DNA from: a bacterium
GTDB lineage: Bacteria > UBA9089 > CG2-30-40-21
Length of the DNA stretch: 22,976 nt
Direction: 5' to 3'
Assembly (NCBI GenBank): GCA_018814245.1
Contig: JAHIZN010000078.1
Span: 1 to 22,976 of the forward strand
Both the position numbers and the translations under genes were made by a program. Of this stretch, positions 13,549 through 19,766 are shown piece after piece; the first letter of the stretch is position 1; the number at the start of each line of letters is the position of its first letter. Below the pieces are notes generated by a model that worked only from the letters and a program-made list of their open reading frames with translations, did no database searches and was not told the origin of the DNA.

Positions 13549-13905
13549 ATGAAGGTTAAGACAAAACAAGATGCTGAATTAAGAAGAAAGCTAAGGGTGA
13601 GACAGAATATAAGTGGTACGGCAGAAAGACCACGATTGACTGTTTGTCGCAGCCTGAACCATGTTTATGGACAGATCATAGATGACGAAAAGGGAATAAC
13701 ACTTGTTTCTGCTTCCAGTATGAAGGGTGTTGATGCCTCTGGGATGAAAAAGAGTGAATCAGCCAAAGAGGTAGGCAAAATAATTGCTCGTAAGGCTTTG
13801 GAAAAAGGGATAAAGGATGTGGTTTTTGATCGTGGTGGGTTATTGTATCATGGTCGAATTAAAGCTGTTGCAGATGGAGCAAGGGAAGAGGGGCTGAATT
13901 TTTAA
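13549..13905 (+). CDS. rplR: 50S ribosomal protein L18
   Basis: L18 carries 5S rRNA into the central protuberance together with L5. The 118-residue product has an RK-rich N-terminus (RRKLRVRQNISGTAERPRLT), CRSLNHVYGQIIDDEKGITL, and the C-terminal VVFDRGGLLYHGRIKAVADG, then AREEGLNF. ATG 13549 follows AAGGGA. The open frame extends upstream to 13519, but that part is not conserved. Confidence 0.96.
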   Translation: MKVKTKQDAELRRKLRVRQNISGTAERPRLTVCRSLNHVYGQIIDDEKGITLVSASSMKGVDASGMKKSESAKEVGKIIARKALEKGIKDVVFDRGGLLYHGRIKAVADGAREEGLNF

Positions 13906-14096
13906 GAATGGTTTGTTTGTAAGCGTTCAGCTATCAGCAATGAAAGGCTAAAGCCTAAACTCCAACCCTGCCAGCGAGGGATGCAAGGTATTATGGCAAA
14001 ATAATTAAAAATTAAAAGTTAAAGTGATAGTAACTTTTTCCTAAATTTTTAATTAATAATTCATAATTTTTAATTATACGAAGAGGTAGAATGATT
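13906..14096. repeat. rplR-rpsE gap: family E repeat (inverted) plus AT-rich family A copy 2
   Basis: 13919-13938 reads GTAAGCGTTCAGCTATCAGC, nearly the reverse complement of 15411-15430 upstream of secY. 13964-13976 has CCCTGCCAGCGA, the reverse complement of the TCGCTGGCAGGG in family D copy 1. The right half (13998-14077) is AT-rich: AATTAAAAATTAAAAG on the left and an arm at 14043-14077 close to that at 17575-17597. No ORF is visible. The rpsE SD lies at 14082-14087. Confidence 0.55.
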
Positions 14097-14615
14097 ATGG
14101 CAGAGGAAAGAAGAGAAAGAAAGACAAGAGAAAGAAAAAAAGATGGTGAATCATCATCAGGGCTTAAGGAAAAGGTAGTTCATCTCAATCGGGTAGCGAA
14201 GGTAGTTAAGGGTGGAAAACGATTTGGATTTTCAGCCTTGGTTGTGGTTGGTGATGAAAAGGGACAGGTTGGGGTTGGAATTGGAAAGGCAAAAGAGGTT
14301 CCAAGTGCGATTTCTAAAGGGGTTGAGCTGGCAAAGAAGAGCATGATTACTGTGGCATTAAATAAGAGTACTGTACCCTGCTTTTTCGTAGGTCATTTTG
14401 GGGCAGGTCGTGTAATATTAAAACCTGCTGCACCCGGTACAGGGATTGTGGCTGGTGCTCCTGTTAGGGCTGTGATGGAGGCAGTGGGTATTCGTGATAT
14501 CTTAACCAAAACTATTGGGACAAATAATCCTATCAATGTGGTTCATGCTACGCTGAATGGATTGAAGTCGATGAAGGATATAATTGATAGGGTTGAATTG
14601 AGAAAAGGAAAGTAA
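14097..14615 (+). CDS. rpsE: 30S ribosomal protein S5
   Basis: S5 lies at the mRNA entry channel with S3 and S4 and influences decoding fidelity. The 172-residue product has a charged N-terminal tail (about 1-28), the dsRNA-binding-like S5 N-domain with RVAKVVKGGKRFGFSALVVV and DEKGQVGVGIGKAKEVPSAI, and the C-domain with GRVILKPAAPGTGIVAGAPV and NNPINVVHATLNGL. GAGGT at 14083-14087 is better spaced for ATG 14097 than for ATG 14091, which would add two residues. Confidence 0.96.
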   Translation: MAEERRERKTRERKKDGESSSGLKEKVVHLNRVAKVVKGGKRFGFSALVVVGDEKGQVGVGIGKAKEVPSAISKGVELAKKSMITVALNKSTVPCFFVGHFGAGRVILKPAAPGTGIVAGAPVRAVMEAVGIRDILTKTIGTNNPINVVHATLNGLKSMKDIIDRVELRKGK

Positions 14616-14638
14616 CTGCGACGAAATAAGGTGGTAAA

Positions 14639-14830
14639 ATGGAGAGTAAGCAGATAAGGATAAAATTAATAAAGAGTGCCTTCGGCAGAGTACCAAAGCA
14701 TCGTAAGACATTAGCTGCTCTTGGGTTGCGAAGGATAGATGATGTAGTTGTAAAGAATGATACTCCGGTTATTCGGGGTATGGTTAATAGTGTGTGTTAT
14801 CTGGTTGAGGTGAAAAATGAAGTTAAATGA
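14639..14830 (+). CDS. rpmD: 50S ribosomal protein L30
   Basis: L30 is a small alpha-beta protein on the solvent side of the 50S subunit. The 63-residue product has IRIKLIKSAFGRVPKHRKTL, AALGLRRIDDVV and the NDTPVIRGMVN motif typical of the family. ATG 14639 follows AAGGTGG. Its end overlaps rplO by 14 nt. L30 is characteristically absent from CPR bacteria, so its presence limits what the organism can be. Confidence 0.95.
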   Translation: MESKQIRIKLIKSAFGRVPKHRKTLAALGLRRIDDVVVKNDTPVIRGMVNSVCYLVEVKNEVK

Positions 14831-15260
14831 GTTGGTTGCTCCGGCTGGTTCACGGAAAAAGGCTAAAAGAGTAGGCAGAGGACATGGAAGTGGTTTGGGG
14901 ATGACGGCTGGTAAGGGAGCAAAGGGACAAAAGGCGAGATCAGGAAGGAAGCCAAGAAGGGGGTTTGAGGGTGGTCAGATGCCACTTCAACGACGAATCC
15001 CTAAAAGAGGCTTCTTTAGTATGAATAGAAGGGAATTTGCCATTATTAATGTAGAAAGATTGGCAGAGCTTGAGTCAGGGTGTGTGGTTACATCTGATTT
15101 GCTTTTAAGTCTGGGAATGATTTCAAAGTTAAAATGTGGGGTAAAAATTTTGGGTGATGGAGAGATAAATATCCCTTTACATGTGGTGGTTGAGGCAGCG
15201 AGTAAGGAAGCGGTGAGAAAAATAGAGGCTGCAGGCGGTACGGTGGAGATAAGCATTTAG
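14817..15260 (+). CDS. rplO: 50S ribosomal protein L15
   Basis: L15 is a late-assembly protein with a long extended N-terminal tail that penetrates 23S rRNA. The 147-residue product begins MKLNELVAPAGSRKKAKRVG and RGHGSGLGMTAGKGAKGQKA, continues with GFEGGQMPLQRRIPKRGF, and ends in the globular L15e-like fold with EAAGGTVEI. ATG 14817 has GAGGTGA just upstream, inside rpmD, consistent with coupling. Confidence 0.96.
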   Translation: MKLNELVAPAGSRKKAKRVGRGHGSGLGMTAGKGAKGQKARSGRKPRRGFEGGQMPLQRRIPKRGFFSMNRREFAIINVERLAELESGCVVTSDLLLSLGMISKLKCGVKILGDGEINIPLHVVVEAASKEAVRKIEAAGGTVEISI

Positions 15261-15453
15261 CTGTCAGCAGTCAGCATCACCCACTAACCTTCGCCAGCAA
15301 TGGATATAAGGCATTACTACATAAAAGACAGGAAGGCGTAAAGTCAAGGGAAGCTGTTAGCACAACCCCTCTGCCTCTGCAGGTTATGGGGTCTGGGCTG
15401 ACCGCTGATAACTGATGGCTGAACGCTTACAAGGATATGGAGGATGAGTAAGG
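15261..15453. repeat. Repeat element filling the rplO-secY gap (family E)
   Basis: The left end 15261-15275 (CTGTCAGCAGTCAGC) and the right end 15397-15411 (GCTGACCGCTGATAA) match as inverted repeats at 12 of 15 positions, giving an element of about 170 bp. 15411-15430 continues as CTGATGGCTGAACGCTTAC, found inverted at 13919-13938. The middle is non-coding. After the element comes the secY SD (GGAGG, 15439-15443). No transposase is present. Confidence 0.5.
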
Positions 15454-16779
15454 GTGAAGGGAATTGAAAATGTACTTAATCCATTTAAGGTTTATGAGTT
15501 AAGAAAGAGGATACTTTTTACTATTGCCGTGCTTGCTGTTTATCGTTTTGGGGCAGCAGTGCCTACACCCGGTGTGGATACAGTTGCTCTGGGACAGATA
15601 TTTCAACAAGCAAAGGGTACGATTATTGGTATGCTGGATATGTTTGCCGGGGGAGCATTTGAGAAGTTTTCTATCTTCACCCTTGGCATTATGCCTTACA
15701 TCAGTGCCTCAATTATTATGTCCTTACTGACAAAGGTGATGCCTTCCCTTGAAAAGATTCAGAAAGAGGGAGAGGTAGGCAGGAAGAAGATAAATCAGTA
15801 TACCAGATATTTGACATTGGTGATTGGTGTTATTCAGGCATCCGGGGTGAGCATCTGGATACAGAGTATGAGAGGGTTGCAAGGCGAAAGTATGGTTTTG
15901 GTTCCTGGTCTTGGTTTTCATCTCATGACTATTATCACCTTAACTACCGGGACTGCCTTTGTTATGTGGCTCGGGGAACAGATTACTGAGAGGGGGCTGG
16001 GGAATGGAGCCTCCCTGATAATTTTTGCTAATATCATCTCAAGGATACCCAATGGGATTATTGAAAGCGGCAAGCTCTTGTTTACTGGTGAAAGGAATCC
16101 TATTATATTTGTAGTAGGATTAGCGGTTGTTTTAGTAGCTATAGCAGCGACAGTGACCATGATTCAGGGGCATCGCAAGATTATGGTGCAGTATGCCAAG
16201 CGAATGGTAGGAAGAAAGGTATATGGCGGGCAGAGTACACACATGCCCTTGCAGGTTAATATGGCGGGTGTTATTCCTATTATCTTTGCCTCATCCCTGC
16301 TGACCATACCAGCTACCATCATGACCTTTTTTGGTGGAACAGGCAATCCAATTATGGAGTTTTTGGTTAATCAACTAACCCCTGGACGAGGGGCAATGTA
16401 TTACATAATAGAGACTTTTGCTATAATATTTTTCACTTATTTTTATGTAACTGTAATCTTTAATCCAGTAGATGTTGCGGAGAATATGCGCAAATATGGC
16501 GGATTTGTTCCTGGCATCAGACCTGGCAAACCAACGGCTGAGTATATTGAACGCATCTTGAAGAGGATTACCTTTGTTGGGGCAATATTTCTGGCATTGA
16601 TTAACCTGATACCATCGCTAATGTATGGTGCTATGAAGGTACCGTTTCATTTTGGAGGGACATCTATCCTGATTGCAGTTGGTGTGGCTCTTGATATTAT
16701 GCGGCAGATAGAATCTCATCTCTTGATGGGTCATTATGATGGTTTTATGAAAAAAGGGAAGATACGGGGTAGATTTTAA
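15454..16779 (+). CDS. secY: Preprotein translocase subunit SecY
   Basis: SecY is the central pore of the Sec translocon in the cytoplasmic membrane, partnered by SecE and SecG. The 441-residue protein shows ten hydrophobic segments. It starts NPFKVYELRKRILFTIAVLA, has the plug-region PTPGVDTVAL, the family signatures FEKFSIFTLGIMPYISASII and GNGASLIIFANI, the cytoplasmic loop YAKRMVGRKVYGGQSTHMPL, NPVDVAENMRKYGGFVPGIR and the C-terminal HYDGFMKKGKIRGRF. It starts at GTG 15454, about 10 nt from GGAGG. Usual last gene of spc. Confidence 0.97.
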   Translation: MKGIENVLNPFKVYELRKRILFTIAVLAVYRFGAAVPTPGVDTVALGQIFQQAKGTIIGMLDMFAGGAFEKFSIFTLGIMPYISASIIMSLLTKVMPSLEKIQKEGEVGRKKINQYTRYLTLVIGVIQASGVSIWIQSMRGLQGESMVLVPGLGFHLMTIITLTTGTAFVMWLGEQITERGLGNGASLIIFANIISRIPNGIIESGKLLFTGERNPIIFVVGLAVVLVAIAATVTMIQGHRKIMVQYAKRMVGRKVYGGQSTHMPLQVNMAGVIPIIFASSLLTIPATIMTFFGGTGNPIMEFLVNQLTPGRGAMYYIIETFAIIFFTYFYVTVIFNPVDVAENMRKYGGFVPGIRPGKPTAEYIERILKRITFVGAIFLALINLIPSLMYGAMKVPFHFGGTSILIAVGVALDIMRQIESHLLMGHYDGFMKKGKIRGRF

Positions 16780-16853
16780 TGCCCATAAACAAGGCAAGTT
16801 TACTGGTGTTAGAGAGTTTTGTCCGGCAGAGAGGGGCAAAAGGAGAGAAAAAA

Positions 16854-17510
16854 TTGCGAGTAATATTTTTAGGACCACCGGGTTCAGGGAAGGGGACACA
16901 GGCAAGCTGTTTGAGTGAAAAATTTGGTATTCCTCAAATTTCAACAGGCGATATACTCAGAGAGGCAGTTACCAATAAAACAGGCTTGGGGATAAAAGCA
17001 AAGGAATATATGAATAAGGGTGAGCTTGTTCCTGATGAGGTGATTATTGGTATTATTCGGGATAGGGTTGTTCAGACAGATTGTGAAAATGGATTTATAT
17101 TGGATGGATTTCCAAGAACGGTTGTTCAGGCAGAGTCGTTTGATGAGATGACGAAAGAGAAAAATATTCCCGTAGATGTTGTTCTGAGCTTAGATGTAAG
17201 TGAGGAGCTGGTAGTCAGGAGATTGTGTGGACGAATGGTGTGCAAGGAGTGTGGCAATAACTACCACACTGAGTTTAATCTACCAAAGAAAAAAGGTATT
17301 TGTTCAAGGTGTGAAGGTAAGTTGTATCACCGTCCTGATGATGAAGAGGATGTGGTGCGGCAACGATTAAAGGTTTATAAGGAAACAACTGAGCCATTGG
17401 TTGATTATTATCGACAAAAAGGGCTTTTAAGTGTGATAAATGGGGAAGATGAGATATCCAATATCTTTAATCAATTGGTGAATGTGCTGGAAGGGGTGAG
17501 GGAGAATTAA
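16854..17510 (+). CDS. adk: Adenylate kinase with zinc-type LID
   Basis: Adk catalyses ATP + AMP = 2 ADP in the cytosol. The 218-residue product has P-loop GPPGSGKGT (7-15), the AMP-binding region with STGDILR (about 30-36), GFILDGFPRT (80-89), and a long LID with cysteines 130, 133, 150 and 153 (CKEC ... CSRC) that probably bind zinc, then YHRPDDEEDVVRQRL. I chose TTG 16854: AGGAG lies at 16841-16845 and it gives the canonical MRVIFLGPPGSGKG start. An in-frame ATG at 16779 overlaps the secY stop (TAATG) but would add 25 unconserved residues with no good SD. Confidence 0.93.
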   Translation: MRVIFLGPPGSGKGTQASCLSEKFGIPQISTGDILREAVTNKTGLGIKAKEYMNKGELVPDEVIIGIIRDRVVQTDCENGFILDGFPRTVVQAESFDEMTKEKNIPVDVVLSLDVSEELVVRRLCGRMVCKECGNNYHTEFNLPKKKGICSRCEGKLYHRPDDEEDVVRQRLKVYKETTEPLVDYYRQKGLLSVINGEDEISNIFNQLVNVLEGVREN

Positions 17511-17597
17511 AAATTATGAATTAAAAATTAAAAATTGAAGGAAGGAAGAAGAATGTTCAGGCTAATTCTTTAATTTTTTAATTCATAATTTTTAATT
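17505..17597. repeat. Long perfect AT-rich inverted repeat between adk and map, family A copy 3
   Basis: The left arm 17505-17527 and the right arm 17575-17597 are exact reverse complements over 23 bases (core AAAAATTATGAATTAAAAA). They enclose 47 nt of purine-rich then T-rich DNA. The element begins in the last codons of adk, including its stop, and ends 7 nt before the map start. This resembles a small non-autonomous insertion. There is no transposase, and I could not identify a target duplication. Confidence 0.65.
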
Positions 17598-17604
17598 GAA
17601 TCAG

Positions 17605-18348
17605 ATGATAATCAGGAGATCTAAACAAGAGATAGACAGAATAGCTGATGCATCAAAGATAGTTGGAGAGGTGATACAACATCTGAAAGATATTGTTGAA
17701 CCAGGAATGACAACACAGTATATTGCTAATGTGGCTGAAAAGATGATTATAAAAAGGGGTGGAGTTCCAGCCTTTCTGGGATACCGGGGGTTTCCCGGGA
17801 GTATATGTACCTCAATTAATTATGAAGTAGTTCATGGCATCCCCAAGGTTCAGAGGCTTAAGGAAGGGGAGATATTAAAGATTGATATTGGTGTAAGGCT
17901 TAAGGATTATTGCAGTGATGCAGCCAGCACTGTGAAGATAGGTAAGGTTTCGCATGAGGCAGAAAGATTGATGGCTGTAACCGAGGAATCCCTTTATAAG
18001 GGAATAGAAAAGGCTGTTGAGAATAATCGGTTATATGATATTTCTGCGGCAGTTCAGTTGTGTGTTGAAAAACATGGGTTTTCTGTGGTGCGGGATTATA
18101 CAGGGCATGGGATTGGTCAGGAGATTCATGAGGATCCTCAGATTCCAAACTTTGGGAAACAAGGAAAGGGACCCAGACTTAAGTCAGGAATGGTGTTTTG
18201 TATCGAGCCAATGGTAAATGCCGGTGGACATAAAACAGAGGTTTTGCATGATGGCTGGACGGTTATTACAGCGGATAGAAGTTTATCAGCTCATTTTGAG
18301 CATACAATTGTTGTTACAGATAATGGACCCATGATATTAACAGGGTGA
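17605..18348 (+). CDS. map: Methionine aminopeptidase, type I
   Basis: MAP removes the initiator methionine from nascent proteins. The 247-residue product has all five metal ligands of the pita-bread fold: Asp94 (KIDIGV), Asp105 (CSDAAS), His168 (GHGIG), Glu201 (CIEPM) and Glu232 (HFEHTI), plus substrate-side His77 (VVHGIP). It lacks the N-terminal zinc extension of type Ic enzymes. ATG 17605 gives MIIRRSKQEIDRI, the usual start. No SD is visible, because the AT-rich inverted repeat occupies 17575-17597. A TTG at 17596 is possible but adds only three residues and has no SD either. Confidence 0.94.
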   Translation: MIIRRSKQEIDRIADASKIVGEVIQHLKDIVEPGMTTQYIANVAEKMIIKRGGVPAFLGYRGFPGSICTSINYEVVHGIPKVQRLKEGEILKIDIGVRLKDYCSDAASTVKIGKVSHEAERLMAVTEESLYKGIEKAVENNRLYDISAAVQLCVEKHGFSVVRDYTGHGIGQEIHEDPQIPNFGKQGKGPRLKSGMVFCIEPMVNAGGHKTEVLHDGWTVITADRSLSAHFEHTIVVTDNGPMILTG

Positions 18349-18388
18349 GAGTTGCAGAGAAGGGGCTCAGGTCTATTGAGGAGATAAT

Positions 18389-18661
18389 ATGGCTAAGGGA
18401 GCCAAACAAGATTCAGGAAAGAAAGAAGAGGCAGTCAGGGTAGAGGGAACGGTTTTAGAGGCTTTGCCTAATGCTGTTTTCAGGGTAGAGCTTGAGAACG
18501 GGCATAAGATTCAAGCCCATATATCGGGTAAGATGCGGATGCATTTTATAAAGATATTGCCAGGTGACAAAGTGGTTGTGGAATTGTCACTTTATGATTT
18601 AACCCGTGGTCGGATTGTGTATAGATCAAAAGATGGAAAAGGATATGGTGAACAATCATGA
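18389..18661 (+). CDS. infA: Translation initiation factor IF-1
   Basis: IF-1 occupies the 30S A site during initiation and assists IF-2 and IF-3. The 90-residue product contains the OB-fold of the family: VEGTVLEALPNAVFRVELEN, KIQAHISGKMRM, LPGDKVVVELSLYDLTRGRI and VYRSK. It is longer than the usual ~72 residues, with about eight extra charged residues at the N-terminus (MAKGAKQDSGKKEE) and about ten at the C-terminus (DGKGYGEQS). ATG 18389 follows GAGGAGA. The stop overlaps the rpmJ start (ATGA). Confidence 0.96.
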   Translation: MAKGAKQDSGKKEEAVRVEGTVLEALPNAVFRVELENGHKIQAHISGKMRMHFIKILPGDKVVVELSLYDLTRGRIVYRSKDGKGYGEQS

Positions 18662-18771
18662 AGGTTAGGTCTTCAATTAAAAAAATGTGTGAAAAGTGTA
18701 AAATAGTTAAGCGAAAAGGGGTTGTCAGGGTTATTTGTATTAATCCTAAGCATAAGCAGAGACAGGGATAA
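18658..18771 (+). CDS. rpmJ: 50S ribosomal protein L36, zinc-binding form
   Basis: A 37-residue gene, easily missed for its size. The product begins MKVRSSIKKMCEKCKIVKRK and continues GVVRVICINPKHKQRQG. The zinc ligands C11, C14, C27 and H32 are all present (C+ form). L36 binds 23S rRNA near the L7/L12 stalk base late in 50S assembly. The start codon overlaps the infA stop in ATGA, so translation is probably coupled. The gene order infA-rpmJ-rpsM is classical, and the length and motif leave little doubt. Confidence 0.97.
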   Translation: MKVRSSIKKMCEKCKIVKRKGVVRVICINPKHKQRQG

Positions 18772-18780
18772 CGAGAGAGT

Positions 18781-18870
18781 GTAATCTCGAATCTCGAATT
18801 GCGAATCTCGAATCTAAAGAAACAAATTGTGAATCTGAAGGAATAAAACAGATTAGCGATTCGCGATTGA
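18781..18870. repeat. Dispersed repeat family B, copy 2 (rpmJ-rpsM gap)
   Basis: The element contains AATCTCGAAT units, the 20-mer CGAATCTCGAATTGCGAATC shared exactly with 9511-9530, and a right end AACAGATTAGCGATTCGCGATTGA that matches copy 1 with few changes. Left AATCTCGAATC and right GATTCGCGATT are inverted relatives. It occupies nearly the whole gap up to the rpsM SD. Confidence 0.65.
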
Positions 18871-18886
18871 CATTGAGGAGGATAAT

Positions 18887-19267
18887 GTGGCCAGAATAGT
18901 TGGAGTAGATTTACCGAGGGATAAAAGAATAGATATAGCTCTGACCTATATCTTTGGTATAGGTTTGCCATCTTCTCAGGATATTCTTGTAAGGGCAGAT
19001 ATTAGCCCTAATACCAGAGTGAGGGATCTAATTGAGGAAGAGGTGAATAGACTTCGTCAGATAATAGAGGGTGATTATAGGATTGAGGGTGATCTTCGTA
19101 GAGATCTGACTATGAATATTAAAAGATTAATGGAAATAGGGTGTTATCGGGGTTTCAGGCATCGAAAGGGTTTGCCTGTCAGAGGACAGAGAACACATAC
19201 TAATGCTCGCACACGCAAAGGGAAACGAGGTCATACTATTACTAAGAAAAAGGTAGCAGGAAGATAA
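18887..19267 (+). CDS. rpsM: 30S ribosomal protein S13
   Basis: S13 is a 30S head protein that contacts P-site tRNA and forms bridges with L5. The 126-residue product begins MARIVGVDLPRDKRIDIALT with the helix-two-turns-helix region, then IEGDLRRDLTMNIKRLMEIG, CYRGFRHRKGLPVRGQRTHT and NARTRKGKRG, the canonical basic tail. It starts at GTG 18887 (GAGGAGGA upstream); the overlapping ATG at 18885 is out of frame and stops after four codons. First gene of the alpha set. Confidence 0.96.
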   Translation: MARIVGVDLPRDKRIDIALTYIFGIGLPSSQDILVRADISPNTRVRDLIEEEVNRLRQIIEGDYRIEGDLRRDLTMNIKRLMEIGCYRGFRHRKGLPVRGQRTHTNARTRKGKRGHTITKKKVAGR

Positions 19268-19287
19268 TAGTTCATATATGACCTATT
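19266..19287 (+). other. Near-palindrome in the rpsM-rpsK gap
   Basis: AATAG and CTATT flank the self-complementary TCATATATGA (19272-19281), with one T-C mismatch. It shares TCATATATGA exactly with the palindrome in the next gap (rpsK-rpsD). Confidence 0.5.
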
Positions 19288-19305
19288 GTTATTTGGAGGG
19301 TTTTA

Positions 19306-19710
19306 ATGGCAACTAAGGGAAAGACAAAGAAGGTTGGGGTTGGAAAGAAGAAGGAAAAAAAGAATATTGGCACGGGAAATGTTTATATTCAATCTACATT
19401 TAATAATACAATTGTAACCGTAACCGATAGAATAGGGAATGTTGTTTCCTGGGCGAGTAGTGGTACCGTTGGATTTAAGGGGACAAAAAAGGGAACTCCG
19501 TTTGCTGCTCAGCAGGCTGCTCAGCAGGCTGCAAAAACAGCAGGTGATTGTGGGGTAAGAGAGGTTTCTGTGTATGTTAATGGTCCTGGGTCTGGAAGGG
19601 AATCTGCTATTCGTGCCCTTCAGGCATCTGGATTGGACATTAAATTGATTAAGGATACAACCCCAATTCCTCATAATGGGTGTAGACCACCAAAGAAAAG
19701 AAGGGTGTAA
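19306..19710 (+). CDS. rpsK: 30S ribosomal protein S11
   Basis: S11 lies on the 30S platform and contacts mRNA near the E site. The 134-residue product has a basic N-terminal tail (about 1-20), NVYIQSTFNNTIVTVTDRIG, NVVSWASSGTVGFKGTKKGT, the GPGSGRESAIRALQ motif and the C-terminal DTTPIPHNGCRPPKKRRV. The helix AAQQAAQQAAKTA is encoded by an internally repeated GCTGCTCAGCAG. ATG 19306 follows TTGGAGG. Confidence 0.97.
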   Translation: MATKGKTKKVGVGKKKEKKNIGTGNVYIQSTFNNTIVTVTDRIGNVVSWASSGTVGFKGTKKGTPFAAQQAAQQAAKTAGDCGVREVSVYVNGPGSGRESAIRALQASGLDIKLIKDTTPIPHNGCRPPKKRRV

Positions 19711-19749
19711 TAAGTCATATATGACTTATAAGACTTATAAGACTTATAA
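19711..19749 (+). repeat. Palindrome and three tandem GACTTATAA 9-mers (rpsK-rpsD gap)
   Basis: 19711-19728 (TAAGTCATATATGACTTA) is a perfect 18 bp palindrome. From 19723 the 9-mer GACTTATAA is repeated three times without a break to 19749. TAAGTC/GACTTA is also the stem core at 11136-11157. The array ends close to the rpsD SD (AGAGGTG). Confidence 0.7.
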
Positions 19750-19766
19750 TTAAGAGGTGAAATGTT

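Noticed and set aside
16779..16853. ATG overlapping the secY stop as the adk start
   Set aside because: It adds 25 unconserved residues and lacks a good SD. TTG 16854 has AGGAG at proper distance and the canonical Adk N-terminus.
19723..19749. CRISPR-like array
   Set aside because: The repeats are 9 nt, contiguous and have no spacers.
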